Both the position numbers and the translations under genes were made by a program. Positions 15,905 through 24,325 of a DNA stretch of 37,244 nt are shown one piece after another. Source of the DNA: Bacillota bacterium (GTDB lineage Bacteria; Bacillota; Bacilli; Alicyclobacillales; SLC66); NCBI GenBank assembly GCA_021820975.1, contig JAKADA010000020.1:1-37244 (forward strand). Direction: 5' to 3'. The notes under the pieces are model-generated. The model worked only from the letters and a program-made list of their open reading frames with translations, had not been told where the DNA came from and did no database searches. Position 1 is the first letter of the stretch; each line of letters opens with the position of its first letter.

Positions 15905-16537
15905 TTGCTCGTGTTCTCTACCGATAGCGCTTTTTACAGGTTGGCTACTTGGATTTACACGTTTGCCTTACTTAATGTGCTATTTCTTATCGTGTGCCTG
16001 CCTGTAGTTACCATACCTGCCTCGACGGCAGCACTGTTTGGTGTGGTGCGTAAATTGATTCGTGGCGATGATTCTGCGATCTTTCGTCAGTTTTTTAAAC
16101 AGTTTGCGGGAAATTTTAAACAAAGTCTTATCGCCGGATGGATCTTATTTTTGATTGGCGTTTTTGGGTTCATGGATTTTCACATGGCTCAATTGATTCA
16201 TTCGGCGCTAGGTGTTTTTGTCACAACGACTTTGCTTTTAATCGCTTTATTGTACATCAGTGTTATTATCCATATTTATCCGCTGATGGTGCACGGCTAT
16301 TTTACGTTGCGTGATTTGTTTACCAATGCTATCAAAATCTCACTTTACAAGTTTCATCTTACCGTAGCAAATATCGTGCTTATCGTAGTATTAGCGTTTG
16401 TGTGTTTGCAATTCCCGTTTCTTTATTTGTTTTTCTTCTTTAGTCTTGCTGCCTATCTAACCTATTGGATAGTCAATCTGAAGTTTAAAAAGGTATTTGC
16501 AAGTGAGAAAAAGCAGGATGAAATTTCTGCGAAGTAG
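15905..16537 (+). CDS. YesL / DUF624 family membrane protein
   Basis: This protein of about 210 residues has five predicted membrane segments and matches the DUF624 (YesL) pattern: L-N-V-L-F-L-I-V-C-L-P-V-V-T-I-P-A-S-T-A-A-L-F-G-V-V-R near the N-terminus, then a cytosolic I-F-R-Q-F-F-K-Q-F-x-x-N-F-K-Q-S. In Bacilli the family usually sits beside carbohydrate transporters or sensor kinases; no activity is established. The frame is open from 15890, directly after the exporter stop, but AAGGAGG at 15893-15899 points to TTG 15905 (5 bases away) or GTG 15911. Cotranscription with a drug exporter is unusual for this family. Confidence 0.85.
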   Translation: MLVFSTDSAFYRLATWIYTFALLNVLFLIVCLPVVTIPASTAALFGVVRKLIRGDDSAIFRQFFKQFAGNFKQSLIAGWILFLIGVFGFMDFHMAQLIHSALGVFVTTTLLLIALLYISVIIHIYPLMVHGYFTLRDLFTNAIKISLYKFHLTVANIVLIVVLAFVCLQFPFLYLFFFFSLAAYLTYWIVNLKFKKVFASEKKQDEISAK

Positions 16538-16576
16538 CCTTTGTGTGATAGGAGTTTCGTTCAGGGGGAATGATTT

Positions 16577-16984
16577 GTGATTAAACGAATTGGTCATGTT
16601 GCACTTACTGTGAAAGACATGGAGAAGTCCCTTGATTTTTACTGCAATAAATTAGGTTTTAAGAAGGCTTTTGAAATTCATCGTGAGTCGGGAGCGCCAT
16701 GGATTGAGTACATTAAAATCACGGATGGACAATTTATCGAATTATTTTATGGTGGAACAGAACGTATCGAGATTACTTCAAACACCATTTCAGTCAATCA
16801 TGTGTGTCTTGAAGTTCATGATATCTTTGAAGTCGCCAACCATCTGAAAGCTCAAGGAATTTCCTTGGATATTGAGCCACAGCAGGGACTCGATCACAAT
16901 TGGCAATGTTGGGCTCGCGATCCTGATGACAATCGCATTGAATTTATGCAATTGATGCCTGATTCTCCTCATATGAATTGTTAG
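16577..16984 (+). CDS. VOC (glyoxalase/bleomycin-resistance fold) family protein
   Basis: This 135-residue protein has two beta-alpha-beta-beta-beta modules. It begins I-G-H7-V-A-L-T-V-K-D-M-E-K-S-L-D-F-Y. The likely metal ligands are His7, Glu55 (F-I-E-L-F), His75 (V-N-H-V-C-L-E-V) and Glu122 (R-I-E-F-M-Q-L), the full set of the glyoxalase I type, so it is probably a metal-dependent lyase or isomerase. The D-P-D-D-N-R-I-E-F ending is typical. The start is GTG 16577 with AGGGGGA upstream. It is convergent with the ABC permease and 39 bases from the DUF624 gene. Glyoxalase I is possible, but dioxygenase-like and thiol-transferase members share the fold. Confidence 0.87.
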   Translation: MIKRIGHVALTVKDMEKSLDFYCNKLGFKKAFEIHRESGAPWIEYIKITDGQFIELFYGGTERIEITSNTISVNHVCLEVHDIFEVANHLKAQGISLDIEPQQGLDHNWQCWARDPDDNRIEFMQLMPDSPHMNC

Positions 16985-16996
16985 GATAGTAGCGGG

Positions 16997-17040
16997 TTGC
17001 GGGTAACATGGCTTATGCGTTAGGGAAATGTTACCTGCAA
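16997..17040. terminator. Hairpin between convergent VOC and ABC permease genes
   Basis: A 13-bp stem with one G-T pair, TTGCGGGTAACAT (16997-17009) / ATGTTACCTGCAA (17028-17040), lies between convergent genes. There is no strong T run on either side. It is probably a bidirectional terminator or end-stabilising hairpin. Confidence 0.55.
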
Positions 17041-17046
17041 TCGGCT

Positions 17047-18675
17047 CTATACATTTCGAAAACCATAGCGAAATGAAGCGATGAAAGCAATAAACAAAAG
17101 TAGCATGTAGAGGACACGACCATTGGGAATGATTGTCGCTAAAAAATGCATCCCAACAAAAACGACGATAAGAAGCATTAGAAAGATACCGGTGATAGCC
17201 TGGCTTTGCTGTCCCGTTTGAAAGGGTTCTGAAAATGGGAGCTTCTTAGGCATAAGCCAAAAACAGATCATCGTAAAAAGCAACATGGACCAAAAAGCGA
17301 TCACCAAATCCGGGATAATGTGTTCGCCAAAGATACCAAGAAAAACGACTGCATCAATAAGATAGATCGGCAAAGCTAAGCGTACAAGCACCATTTTGAT
17401 CATGGCTTTAAAGACAACTTCACGGGTTAATCCTGGTGTTACAGCATAGATCCAGGAAGCTTTATGCTGATTGGAATAAGGCAGCATGAGTAAGACCGAT
17501 GGGGTGAGTAAAGCCCCAGCGTAGATAGTGAGGTACAGTTTGCTTGTAGCAAGTGAAACAACGCCTGCTGTAAATGCTGGATTGAATAAGAAAATATAAG
17601 GTAAGACAAGTGCCAAACCTAGGGATGGGTAAACTTTTAGTTTGAAATCCCGTTCTCTAGCTGTCATGAGCGCAAGAAAACGAAAGATGGCTAACTCAGA
17701 GGGGCTAGTACATACGAGTTTTGCAATAAATTCCATAACGAAGTGTCGACGAATACGTCGCGATCCCGAATTATCGGCGAGTTTTTGTAAGCTTCTTTCA
17801 AAGATAGGGGCCAAAGCCATGTAGATCCAAAAAGCTATGAGAGGAACTAACCATGCAAGACATGCCATCACGATGAGCAATGGTTGGGTTGAAACGGTAA
17901 ACAACCATGCAAAGGAAGCAGCAAACCAGACAGGTGGTAAGAATAATTGCCACCAAGCCGTATGAAAGACAATATGTGTTTGTAAGAGACTAAACGATCG
18001 ACCGACAAATTGGTATCCTACAACAAGGGCAATGGAAAGCGTGATTTGCACGTAATTGATGACGTCCTTTAGACGCTCTCCATCAAAAAATCTCAAGACC
18101 AGCATGTAGACGAAGGCTGTTGCCGCGATGATCAAGCTGTCCATTAACAATAAAGTAACGATAAAATACAGGAAAAAGAGCACACCGTGAACAATGAGTA
18201 AAGTGATCAAGCTAGGGGTTGTTACAACCAAGGTAATTTGGCTAATGTAATACGAAACATGAATGACACGTGCGAGACTCAATGTTTTTTTATCGATCGG
18301 TTTTGTCCATAAAATGTTACGATCTCGAATATCCAGAAGCACGCTTGAAAAGTCAGCAATCAGTGCAGTCATAATGATGAACATGAAGATAGCAAAGACG
18401 ATGCTCATTGAAAAAAGTACGTTTTGCAGCAAAGCGAATGGGATTAAGAAAAGGCCCATTAAGCCATACATACCGAGCACCCGCAACGAATAGTTACGAT
18501 CCTGACCACTTTTTTCGTTTCTTTTTGCACGTTGAAAAAGAGTTGGCACACGGCGAGCATCTAGGGTGAGTTTGACCTGCAAGATCTTACGCATAATGGG
18601 ATAATTACAACCGAGTTTAAAGAATAGAAAGGAAAATCGGTCGAGAAAAGTAAGAAGGAGATAGTCTCGCATCAT
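17047..18675 (-). CDS. ABC transporter permease, large ABC-2-like (YthQ-type)
   Basis: This 542-residue integral membrane protein has about ten or more hydrophobic segments and no ATPase motifs. It starts with an amphipathic segment and a conserved-looking loop (K-L-T-L-D-A-R-R-V-P) and resembles the permease half of YthP/YthQ-type exporters. Its ATG overlaps the stop of the ATP-binding gene by one base (TAATG), so the two are translationally coupled and almost surely form one transporter. The substrate is unknown; YthPQ-type systems are poorly characterised. The gene is convergent with the VOC gene. A second ATG lies immediately after the first (18672). Confidence 0.8.
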   Translation of the reverse strand: MMRDYLLLTFLDRFSFLFFKLGCNYPIMRKILQVKLTLDARRVPTLFQRAKRNEKSGQDRNYSLRVLGMYGLMGLFLIPFALLQNVLFSMSIVFAIFMFIIMTALIADFSSVLLDIRDRNILWTKPIDKKTLSLARVIHVSYYISQITLVVTTPSLITLLIVHGVLFFLYFIVTLLLMDSLIIAATAFVYMLVLRFFDGERLKDVINYVQITLSIALVVGYQFVGRSFSLLQTHIVFHTAWWQLFLPPVWFAASFAWLFTVSTQPLLIVMACLAWLVPLIAFWIYMALAPIFERSLQKLADNSGSRRIRRHFVMEFIAKLVCTSPSELAIFRFLALMTARERDFKLKVYPSLGLALVLPYIFLFNPAFTAGVVSLATSKLYLTIYAGALLTPSVLLMLPYSNQHKASWIYAVTPGLTREVVFKAMIKMVLVRLALPIYLIDAVVFLGIFGEHIIPDLVIAFWSMLLFTMICFWLMPKKLPFSEPFQTGQQSQAITGIFLMLLIVVFVGMHFLATIIPNGRVLYMLLLFIAFIASFRYGFRNV

Positions 18676-19469
18676 TACACCTCTTGTACGGTCGCGACAA
18701 ATTCGCGAGCGATTGCAACGTGTTCTTCGAAACCTGTGATTTGGTTAAATATTTGTTCAAGAGAATCCTCATGCAATTTTTCTTTGAGTGCTTCAAAGGT
18801 GTCGTCAGCCACGATTTGCCCTGAGCGAAGAAGCAAGATGCGATCGCTGATTTTTTCAACGACATCCATGATGTGTGAGGAATAAAAGATCGTTTTTCCG
18901 TGTAAAGCAAGTTCAGCTAAAACGTCTTTAACGACCATCACGCTATTTGCGTCGAGACCACTGAGTGGTTCATCAAGAAATAAAAGATCAGGGTTATGTA
19001 ATAAACTTGAAATGAGTAACACTTTTTGCCGCATGCCTTTGGATAAAGAGGATAGGCGGGCATCGTACATAACATCAAGATCAAATAAGTGGATGAGGGA
19101 TTTTGCTTTACGATCAGCGCGGGCTTTCTCTATGCCGTATAGTTCAGCAATAAATACTAGGTATTCTCTAACTGTCAATGCATCATACATTTCTGCTGTT
19201 TCAGGGACATAGCCGATTCGTCCCTTAAAGGATAAATCACCTTTTGCAATATCTTTTCCAAAAAGTTCAATGGTTCCCGAGTAGGTTGTCACAAGCCCTA
19301 ACATCGTCTTAATAGTAGTACTTTTGCCGGCTCCGTTCGGTCCGATATAGCCTACAACTTGCCCGTATGGAACATCAAGATCAATACCTTGCAAAATAGT
19401 TTTTAAGCCATAGTTCAAGCGTAAATTGCGAATCGATATCGCAAGCGATGGTGACGTTGAATTCATCAT
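18675..19469 (-). CDS. ABC transporter ATP-binding protein (YthP-type)
   Basis: This 264-residue ATPase partners the permease that follows. Walker A is G-P-N-G-A-G-K-S at about residues 43-50. The Q-loop region is Y-V-P-E (Glu in place of Gln, common in this subfamily). The signature is L-S-K-G-M-R-Q-K at about 141-148, Walker B L-L-F-L-D-E-P with D165/E166, and the switch His is 198 (Y-S-S-H-I-M). The start ATG has GGAG closely upstream; a second ATG follows at once. The gene is divergent from mdh. The family drives export, but substrate and direction are not shown by sequence. Confidence 0.92.
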   Translation of the reverse strand: MMNSTSPSLAISIRNLRLNYGLKTILQGIDLDVPYGQVVGYIGPNGAGKSTTIKTMLGLVTTYSGTIELFGKDIAKGDLSFKGRIGYVPETAEMYDALTVREYLVFIAELYGIEKARADRKAKSLIHLFDLDVMYDARLSSLSKGMRQKVLLISSLLHNPDLLFLDEPLSGLDANSVMVVKDVLAELALHGKTIFYSSHIMDVVEKISDRILLLRSGQIVADDTFEALKEKLHEDSLEQIFNQITGFEEHVAIAREFVATVQEV

Positions 19470-19547
19470 GTCACTCCTAAAAGTGCGCTCTTACATCTTT
19501 TTAACTTTAACATAGCAGTTTCTTGCTGCCTAGATTATTCATAAATT

Positions 19548-19593
19548 TTGCAGAACTAGTCGTGCAATGGTACAATTGACCTATGCAATTGTA
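19548..19593 (+). promoter_or_regulatory. mdh promoter with overlapping palindromic operator
   Basis: A candidate -35 TTGCAG (19548-19553) and -10 TACAAT (19571-19576) are 17 bases apart. A perfect inverted repeat TACAATTG (19571-19578) / CAATTGTA (19586-19593) with a 7-base spacer covers the -10 and predicted start site. A protein bound there would block transcription of mdh. No regulator can be named. Confidence 0.5.
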
Positions 19594-19621
19594 GTACTTT
19601 AAATAAGGAGCATGATGGCCT

Positions 19622-20563
19622 ATGTTAACTAGAAAAAAAGTATCGGTCATTGGTGCAGGATTTACCGGCGCCACGACCGCTTTTCTGATTGCCTCAAAAG
19701 AACTTGCTGATGTCGTATTGCTTGATATCCCCCAATTGGAGAATCCCACGAAAGGCAAAGCTCTCGATATCTTTGAAGCTATGCCTGTTCTTGAGTCGGA
19801 TGTTTCTGTAAGCGGTACCTCCAATTATGAGGATACGGCGAACTCGGATTTAGTTATCATTACCGCTGGCATCGCACGTAAACCTGGTATGAGTCGTGAT
19901 GATCTTGTCAGCACAAACTCAGGCATAGTCAAATCAGTAACAGAACAAGTCGTCAAATATTCCCCAAATTGTGTTTTAATCGTTTTGAGTAACCCTGTCG
20001 ATGCCATGACGTATGTAGCCTACCAAGCATCTGGATTTCCCAAAAATCGAGTTATTGGTCAAGCTGGTGTTCTCGATACGGCTCGCTTCAATACGTTTGT
20101 GGCACAAGAGCTTGGCGTATCCGTGCAAGATGTCCGCGGTTTTGTCATTGGCGTACACGGAGATGACATGGTTCCGCTCGTACGTTATTCAACAGTTGGC
20201 GGTGTACCGTTAGAGACACTTCTATCAAAAGAACGCATTGATGCTATCGTCAAGCGCACGGCAACGGGTGGTGGCGAAATCACCAATCTACTTGGAACAG
20301 GCAGTGCCTACTATGCACCGGCTGCATCCTTGTATCAAATGGCAGAAGCGGTACTGAAAGATAAGCATCGTATGTTACATTCGATAGCGTATCTTGAAGG
20401 CGAGTTTGGTTACCATGACTTGTTCCTTAGCGTACCTACGGTGTTAGGTGCAAACGGCATTGAGAAAATTATCGATGTGGAATTATTGCCAGAAGAAAAA
20501 GAAGCCCTAGATCGCTCGGCAGCCTCTGTACGCAGAGTGGTTTCTGTAATTACAGGAGCTTGA
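19622..20563 (+). CDS. mdh: Malate dehydrogenase, LDH-like type
   Basis: This 313-residue NAD-dependent enzyme interconverts malate and oxaloacetate in the TCA cycle. The nucleotide fold begins [13 protein letters not shown]35 at the end of strand 2 indicates NAD rather than NADP. The substrate loop A-R86-K-P-G-M-S-R92-D-D-L has the arginine that separates malate from lactate dehydrogenases. The catalytic pair is D152 (G-V-L-D-T-A-R155-F) and H179 ([10 protein letters not shown]). Length is standard. The AAGGAG is 11 bases from the ATG, longer than usual, and a 6-codon open frame M-M-A-Y-V-N overlaps the start in another frame. It is monocistronic, with a palindrome over its promoter and a strong terminator. 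Confidence 0.97.
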   Translation: MLTRKKVSVIGAGFTGATTAFLIASKELADVVLLDIPQLENPTKGKALDIFEAMPVLESDVSVSGTSNYEDTANSDLVIITAGIARKPGMSRDDLVSTNSGIVKSVTEQVVKYSPNCVLIVLSNPVDAMTYVAYQASGFPKNRVIGQAGVLDTARFNTFVAQELGVSVQDVRGFVIGVHGDDMVPLVRYSTVGGVPLETLLSKERIDAIVKRTATGGGEITNLLGTGSAYYAPAASLYQMAEAVLKDKHRMLHSIAYLEGEFGYHDLFLSVPTVLGANGIEKIIDVELLPEEKEALDRSAASVRRVVSVITGA

Positions 20564-20586
20564 GTCCGCGTCTACTATAACTACGA

Positions 20587-20627
20587 ATCAAAAGGCCTGA
20601 GTATGTCATTTACATACTTAGGCCTTT
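20587..20627 (+). terminator. Rho-independent terminator after mdh
   Basis: An 18-bp stem with one mismatch-type pair, CAAAAGGCCT... at 20587-20604 / ...AGGCCTTTTG at 20610-20627, has a 5-base loop and a T-rich end. It also suits the convergent small membrane-protein gene. Confidence 0.9.
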
Positions 20628-20647
20628 TGTCGTATTATTCCATTGAG

Positions 20648-20995
20648 CTACCGCCATGGTAATCTTACCATGAAAATAAGGGAACATAACAAAGCAATGG
20701 GTGCGACAGACCACCAGGCAGTCACGTTATCTTGATAGGATAAACCAACCAACAAGGCGATTAGTGCAGCAAGTACAAAGGCAACATCAGCGGCCCATAG
20801 CCGAATAAATACAAGCCCTGCCCCAATAACACATAATGCTGCAACGACGATGCCACCGCCGCCATCACCTTCAAGTTGTGGAATTTGATACATAGCACCT
20901 GTGTGAGCGATCAGATAAGATTGATCTGCTACATAGACTGCAAATAAACTTGCAACGGCGCATACAGCAACTTTCATACCTGTTATGATTTTCAT
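20648..20995 (-). CDS. Small hypothetical membrane protein
   Basis: This 115-residue protein has about four hydrophobic segments: one near the N-terminus, then after a glycine-rich loop E-G-D-G-G-G-G, then two near the end. It finishes R-L-P-W-R. AAGGAG lies 9 bases before the ATG, so it is probably expressed. I do not recognise a family. It is convergent with mdh and divergent from an ABC transporter operon. Confidence 0.65.
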   Translation of the reverse strand: MKIITGMKVAVCAVASLFAVYVADQSYLIAHTGAMYQIPQLEGDGGGGIVVAALCVIGAGLVFIRLWAADVAFVLAALIALLVGLSYQDNVTAWWSVAPIALLCSLIFMVRLPWR

Positions 20996-21085
20996 TTTTC
21001 AACTCCTTATGGCTTGTTCTCTTTGGCATATAGAGGTAACGTATGCGCCATGGTGGTTATACATGAATATGTGGAGGTGAAGTAG

Positions 21086-21994
21086 TTGCACAAGGTTGTG
21101 GAAATGAATGCTGTAACAAAATCTTATGGCATGCGTAAAGCCGTAAATGAAATGGATTTATTCATCGAAAAAGGAAGCGCAGTAGCCTTGCTAGGGCCAA
21201 ATGGGGCAGGAAAAACAACAAGTATTGCCATGATGTTAGGGCTGGTGCGTCCGACGTCGGGACGTGTGCAATTGTTTTCAGAAGATCCCTCAAAAGCCAA
21301 GGTTCATGAGAAAATCGGTGTCATGCTTCAGGATGTGAGTGTGCCTGATCGGTTGACGGTACGGGAGACTATCGATTTATTTCGCGGTTTTTATCCACGA
21401 TCGCTAAGTACGCAAAAGTTGCTACAAATCAGTGGACTCACTGAAGATGCTCAAACTATGGCTAGTAAATTATCCGGAGGAAAAACACGTCGGTTACAAT
21501 TTGCTCTCGCCCTAGCGGGAGACCCCGAGGTGCTGTTTCTTGATGAACCGACAGTAGGTATGGATGTTGCTTCGAGACGTACCTTTTGGGAAGAGTTGCG
21601 ATCATTTATTGCCGCTGGAAAAACAATGCTTTTGACAACTCATGATTTGCAAGAAGCTGATTTGTTAGCCGATCGAGTCGTAGTGATGCAGTTAGGCAGG
21701 ATTATTGCGGATGACGCCCCAGAGAAAATTAAGATGCAGTTTGGCGGTAGGCAGGTCTCCTTTGTAGCGGGTGATGCTGTTCTTCTTGAGGAACTTTCCA
21801 AATTGCCAGAGGTGACACAACTGCAAACGGTAGGACGAAAAGTAACATTATATACGCAAGATTCCGATGCACTCGTCAAAAGACTCATCCTAGCGCAGTG
21901 GGATATCCGAGATATTCAGATTAGTGGCGGTGGGCTTGAAGATGCTTTTGTACGGTTAACGGAGCAAGATGCGCATAAGGAGGTTTTACGTTGA
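21086..21994 (+). CDS. ABC transporter ATP-binding protein
   Basis: This 302-residue ATPase is of the drug/natamycin-type ABC-2 class (CcmA/DrrA-like). Walker A is G-P-N-G-A-G-K-T at residues 37-44. The Q loop is M-L-Q-D-V, the signature L-S-G-G-K-T-R-R, Walker B V-L-F-L-D-E-P, and the switch histidine T-T-H-D-L-Q-E-A. A C-terminal extension of about 80 residues is typical of DrrA-like proteins. It starts at TTG 21086, with GGAGG upstream. Its last codons overlap the permease start by four bases (TTGA), so the two genes are coupled. Substrate not determinable. Confidence 0.92.
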   Translation: MHKVVEMNAVTKSYGMRKAVNEMDLFIEKGSAVALLGPNGAGKTTSIAMMLGLVRPTSGRVQLFSEDPSKAKVHEKIGVMLQDVSVPDRLTVRETIDLFRGFYPRSLSTQKLLQISGLTEDAQTMASKLSGGKTRRLQFALALAGDPEVLFLDEPTVGMDVASRRTFWEELRSFIAAGKTMLLTTHDLQEADLLADRVVVMQLGRIIADDAPEKIKMQFGGRQVSFVAGDAVLLEELSKLPEVTQLQTVGRKVTLYTQDSDALVKRLILAQWDIRDIQISGGGLEDAFVRLTEQDAHKEVLR

Positions 21995-22728
21995 AACCGC
22001 TCATGGCGCAAGTCCGTTGCGAGTTATTGCGTACCTTTCGGGATCGTCGATTTTTTATCTTGACGTTAGGCATGCCCGTGATTTTTTACTTGATCTTTAT
22101 CAATCAAGAAGGTAGTGCTTTAAAAATTGCGGGAACTTATTGGGGACAGTATTTTATGGTATCGATGGCGGCGTTTGGCGTTGTTGGCTCATCCGTCAAT
22201 ACATTAGGCGTACGTCTAGCAGCCGAACGTCAAAGTGGATGGGTGCGTTGGTTGCGGACTACGCCATTGTCATCGCTAGGTTACGCGGTGGCTAAAACAC
22301 TCACTCAACTGTCTTTATCATTGCTTATTATTCTTGTGATATTTCTCGTCGCAGGTCTCCTGGAACATGTTTCCATGCCAATGACACGTTGGCTTGAAGT
22401 GTTCTTGTGGCTTTGGCTTGGTTCGCTGCCTTTTGCGGCTTTAGGGGTACTCATTGGACTCGCAGGCAATGCGGCACAAATTTTAGGCACACTGGCTTAT
22501 TTGGTGTTCTCCATGTTAGGCGGTTTGTGGACGCCGATTCAAGCGTTGCCACCCGTTATGCAAGATATCGCAAAATGGATGCCCACCTATCACTTGGCTA
22601 GGCCTGCATGGGAGCTTTTAGCGGGTCATGCGATAGCTTTCACAGATGTTCTTGTATTACTCGCTTGGGCTATCGTTTTTCTAGGCCTTGCTGCATTTAT
22701 TACGCGGCGCATCGACAGTAGGGTTTAG
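21991..22728 (+). CDS. ABC-2-type transporter permease
   Basis: This 245-residue membrane protein with six predicted helices matches the ABC-2 permease pattern. It begins E-L-L-R-T-F-R-D-R-R-F-F-I-L-T-L-G-M-P-V-I-F-Y-L and has the late motif M-L-G-G-L-W-T-P-I-Q-A-L-P-P-V-M-Q, followed by W-M-P-T-Y-H-L-A-R-P. It forms the membrane half of a DrrAB-like exporter with the upstream ATPase. The start is TTG 21991 with AGGAGG upstream, inside the ATPase stop. In some Bacillota such pairs are followed by a two-component system; here gnd follows instead. Confidence 0.9.
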   Translation: MKPLMAQVRCELLRTFRDRRFFILTLGMPVIFYLIFINQEGSALKIAGTYWGQYFMVSMAAFGVVGSSVNTLGVRLAAERQSGWVRWLRTTPLSSLGYAVAKTLTQLSLSLLIILVIFLVAGLLEHVSMPMTRWLEVFLWLWLGSLPFAALGVLIGLAGNAAQILGTLAYLVFSMLGGLWTPIQALPPVMQDIAKWMPTYHLARPAWELLAGHAIAFTDVLVLLAWAIVFLGLAAFITRRIDSRV

Positions 22729-22790
22729 CATGCTTGCCTTATCAATGTTACAATAAACGATGAACGTGTAAGGGAAGGTGTGGGTACGAT

Positions 22791-23693
22791 ATGAAGATTG
22801 GTTTAGTTGGATTAGGTAAAATGGGTTTTAATCTCGGGCTCAATATGATGGAACATGGCCATCAAGTCGTCGCTTTTGATCAAAGTGCAGAAGCCGGAGA
22901 AAAGTTCTCACAACAAGGTGGACAGGCTGTCACGAGTTTAGTACAACTTATTGCGAATCTTGAAGCCCCCAAAGTTATTTGGTTGATGGTTCCGCAAGGG
23001 AAGATCGTTGACAACTTACTCAATGAATTGGCACCGCAATTGGCTGCTGGTGATGTGATCATCGAAGGTGGCAACTCGCACTATAAAGATTCCATGCGTC
23101 GTGCGCAATGGCTTCGTGAACAAGGCATTCACTTTTTTGATGTAGGAACATCGGGCGGTATGGATGGTGCACGTCATGGTGCATGTTATATGATTGGTGG
23201 CGATAAAGAAGTTTTTGCTGCTATTGAACCTCTTTTTCGTGATACAGCCGTGGAAGGTGGCTATATCTATACAGGTGCGTCAGGTAGTGGTCATTACTCA
23301 AAAATGGTCCATAACGGGATTGAGTATGGCATGATGCAAGCCATTGGTGAAGGCTTTGAGATTTTGCAAAAAAGTGAGTTTGATTATGATTATGAACAAC
23401 TCGCTCGTACTTGGTCACATGGATCGGTTATTCGAGGGTGGTTGATGGAACTGACGCAAAGCGCTTTTGCCAAAGATTCCAAATTGGATGCGATCAAAGG
23501 GATTATGCATTCGTCTGGTGAAGGTAAATGGACAGTGCAAGAGGCGCTTGATTTACAAGTATCTGCGCCTGTTATTGCACTGTCCCTCATGATGCGCTAT
23601 CGATCGCTTGAAGATGACACCTTTACGGGCAAGGTCGTTGCCGCTTTGCGCAATGAATTTGGTGGTCATGCTGTCGAATCGGCGAAAAATTAA
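22791..23693 (+). CDS. gnd: 6-phosphogluconate dehydrogenase, decarboxylating, short (NAD-type) form
   Basis: This 300-residue enzyme converts 6-phosphogluconate to ribulose 5-phosphate and CO2. The Rossmann motif is G-L-V-G-L-G-K-M-G. D30 closes strand 2 (V-V-A-F-D-Q), which favours NAD; NADP-type enzymes have N-R-(T/S) there. The substrate motif is D-V-G-T-S-G-G-M-D-G-A-R-H-G, and the catalytic residues are K171 and E178 in S-K-M-V-H-N-G-I-E-Y-G. At 300 residues it belongs to the short class (YqeC/GndA-like) instead of the ~470-residue class. Its end overlaps by 4 bases the convergent cyclase-family gene of the zwf operon, so the two transcripts would be antisense at their tails. Confidence 0.95.
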   Translation: MKIGLVGLGKMGFNLGLNMMEHGHQVVAFDQSAEAGEKFSQQGGQAVTSLVQLIANLEAPKVIWLMVPQGKIVDNLLNELAPQLAAGDVIIEGGNSHYKDSMRRAQWLREQGIHFFDVGTSGGMDGARHGACYMIGGDKEVFAAIEPLFRDTAVEGGYIYTGASGSGHYSKMVHNGIEYGMMQAIGEGFEILQKSEFDYDYEQLARTWSHGSVIRGWLMELTQSAFAKDSKLDAIKGIMHSSGEGKWTVQEALDLQVSAPVIALSLMMRYRSLEDDTFTGKVVAALRNEFGGHAVESAKN

Positions 23694-24325
23694 AGTTTGG
23701 TATTCATCCCTTCTACGAGTAACACCCTAGCCGGAGCAGCATCAAGCCCCACTAAGGCAAGCGGAAGGGCAACAAGGAGGTACTCGCCTTGGGGGACATC
23801 CCCTAGGCGCAGACCTTCAATGATGATAATATCTTTAGCAAATAAAGCTTTATGCGTAGGATGACTTAATTGGCTACGTTCAATGCCAAGTGCATCGATA
23901 CCGACGCCTTTTATACCGATCGAAGCAAGCCATGATGCCGCATCTTCTGCGACATACACAAAGTTCATTTCAAACTCCTTAGCAAAGGAGTTTTTTGTTT
24001 TAAATAACAAAAATTCCCCTGCTTGTGGATTGTGCGCTTCGAGATCAACTTGGTGGATCGCATCGGTAACGCTTGTTAGATCTAGCACTCGACAAGGTAC
24101 GATTAAGCGATCAAGTGTGATCGCTTCAATCGTACTGCCGCCTTCTATCATGTGCAGATGGGCATCGATGTGAGTTCCTGTATGCACGTCGATGTGAATG
24201 CGTGTCTCATGCGATGAGCCTGTTGTAAAGTCCGATGTCACTTCAAAGCTAGGTCGTTTTTCTGGCTTGTTTTTGTAGACAGGCATAGCAGGGTGGATTG
24301 GCATACTTACGTCGAAATAGTTCAT
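23690..24325 (-). CDS. Cyclase-family metal-dependent hydrolase (kynurenine formamidase-like)
   Basis: This 211-residue protein of the cyclase family (PF04199: kynurenine formamidase, isatin hydrolase and relatives) hydrolyses amide or lactone-like bonds with bound Mn or Zn. The metal motif is H48-T-G-T-H52-I-D54-A-H-L-H58. The family usually has Pro at the fourth position before the last His, where this protein has His56. A second-site region H-P-T-H-K... I-I-I-I-E-G-L matches the conserved C-terminal His/Glu pair. The ATG (24325) overlaps the zwf stop (ATGA), so translation is coupled to zwf. No tryptophan-degradation genes are nearby. Its role in the pentose-phosphate pathway is inferred from context only. 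Confidence 0.9.
   Translation of the reverse strand: MNYFDVSMPIHPAMPVYKNKPEKRPSFEVTSDFTTGSSHETRIHIDVHTGTHIDAHLHMIEGGSTIEAITLDRLIVPCRVLDLTSVTDAIHQVDLEAHNPQAGEFLLFKTKNSFAKEFEMNFVYVAEDAASWLASIGIKGVGIDALGIERSQLSHPTHKALFAKDIIIIEGLRLGDVPQGEYLLVALPLALVGLDAAPARVLLVEGMNTKL

Noticed and set aside
23690-24325. Kynurenine formamidase as a firm name
   Set aside because: The fold and metal motif agree, but the operon with zwf and the His56 variant argue against assuming tryptophan breakdown.
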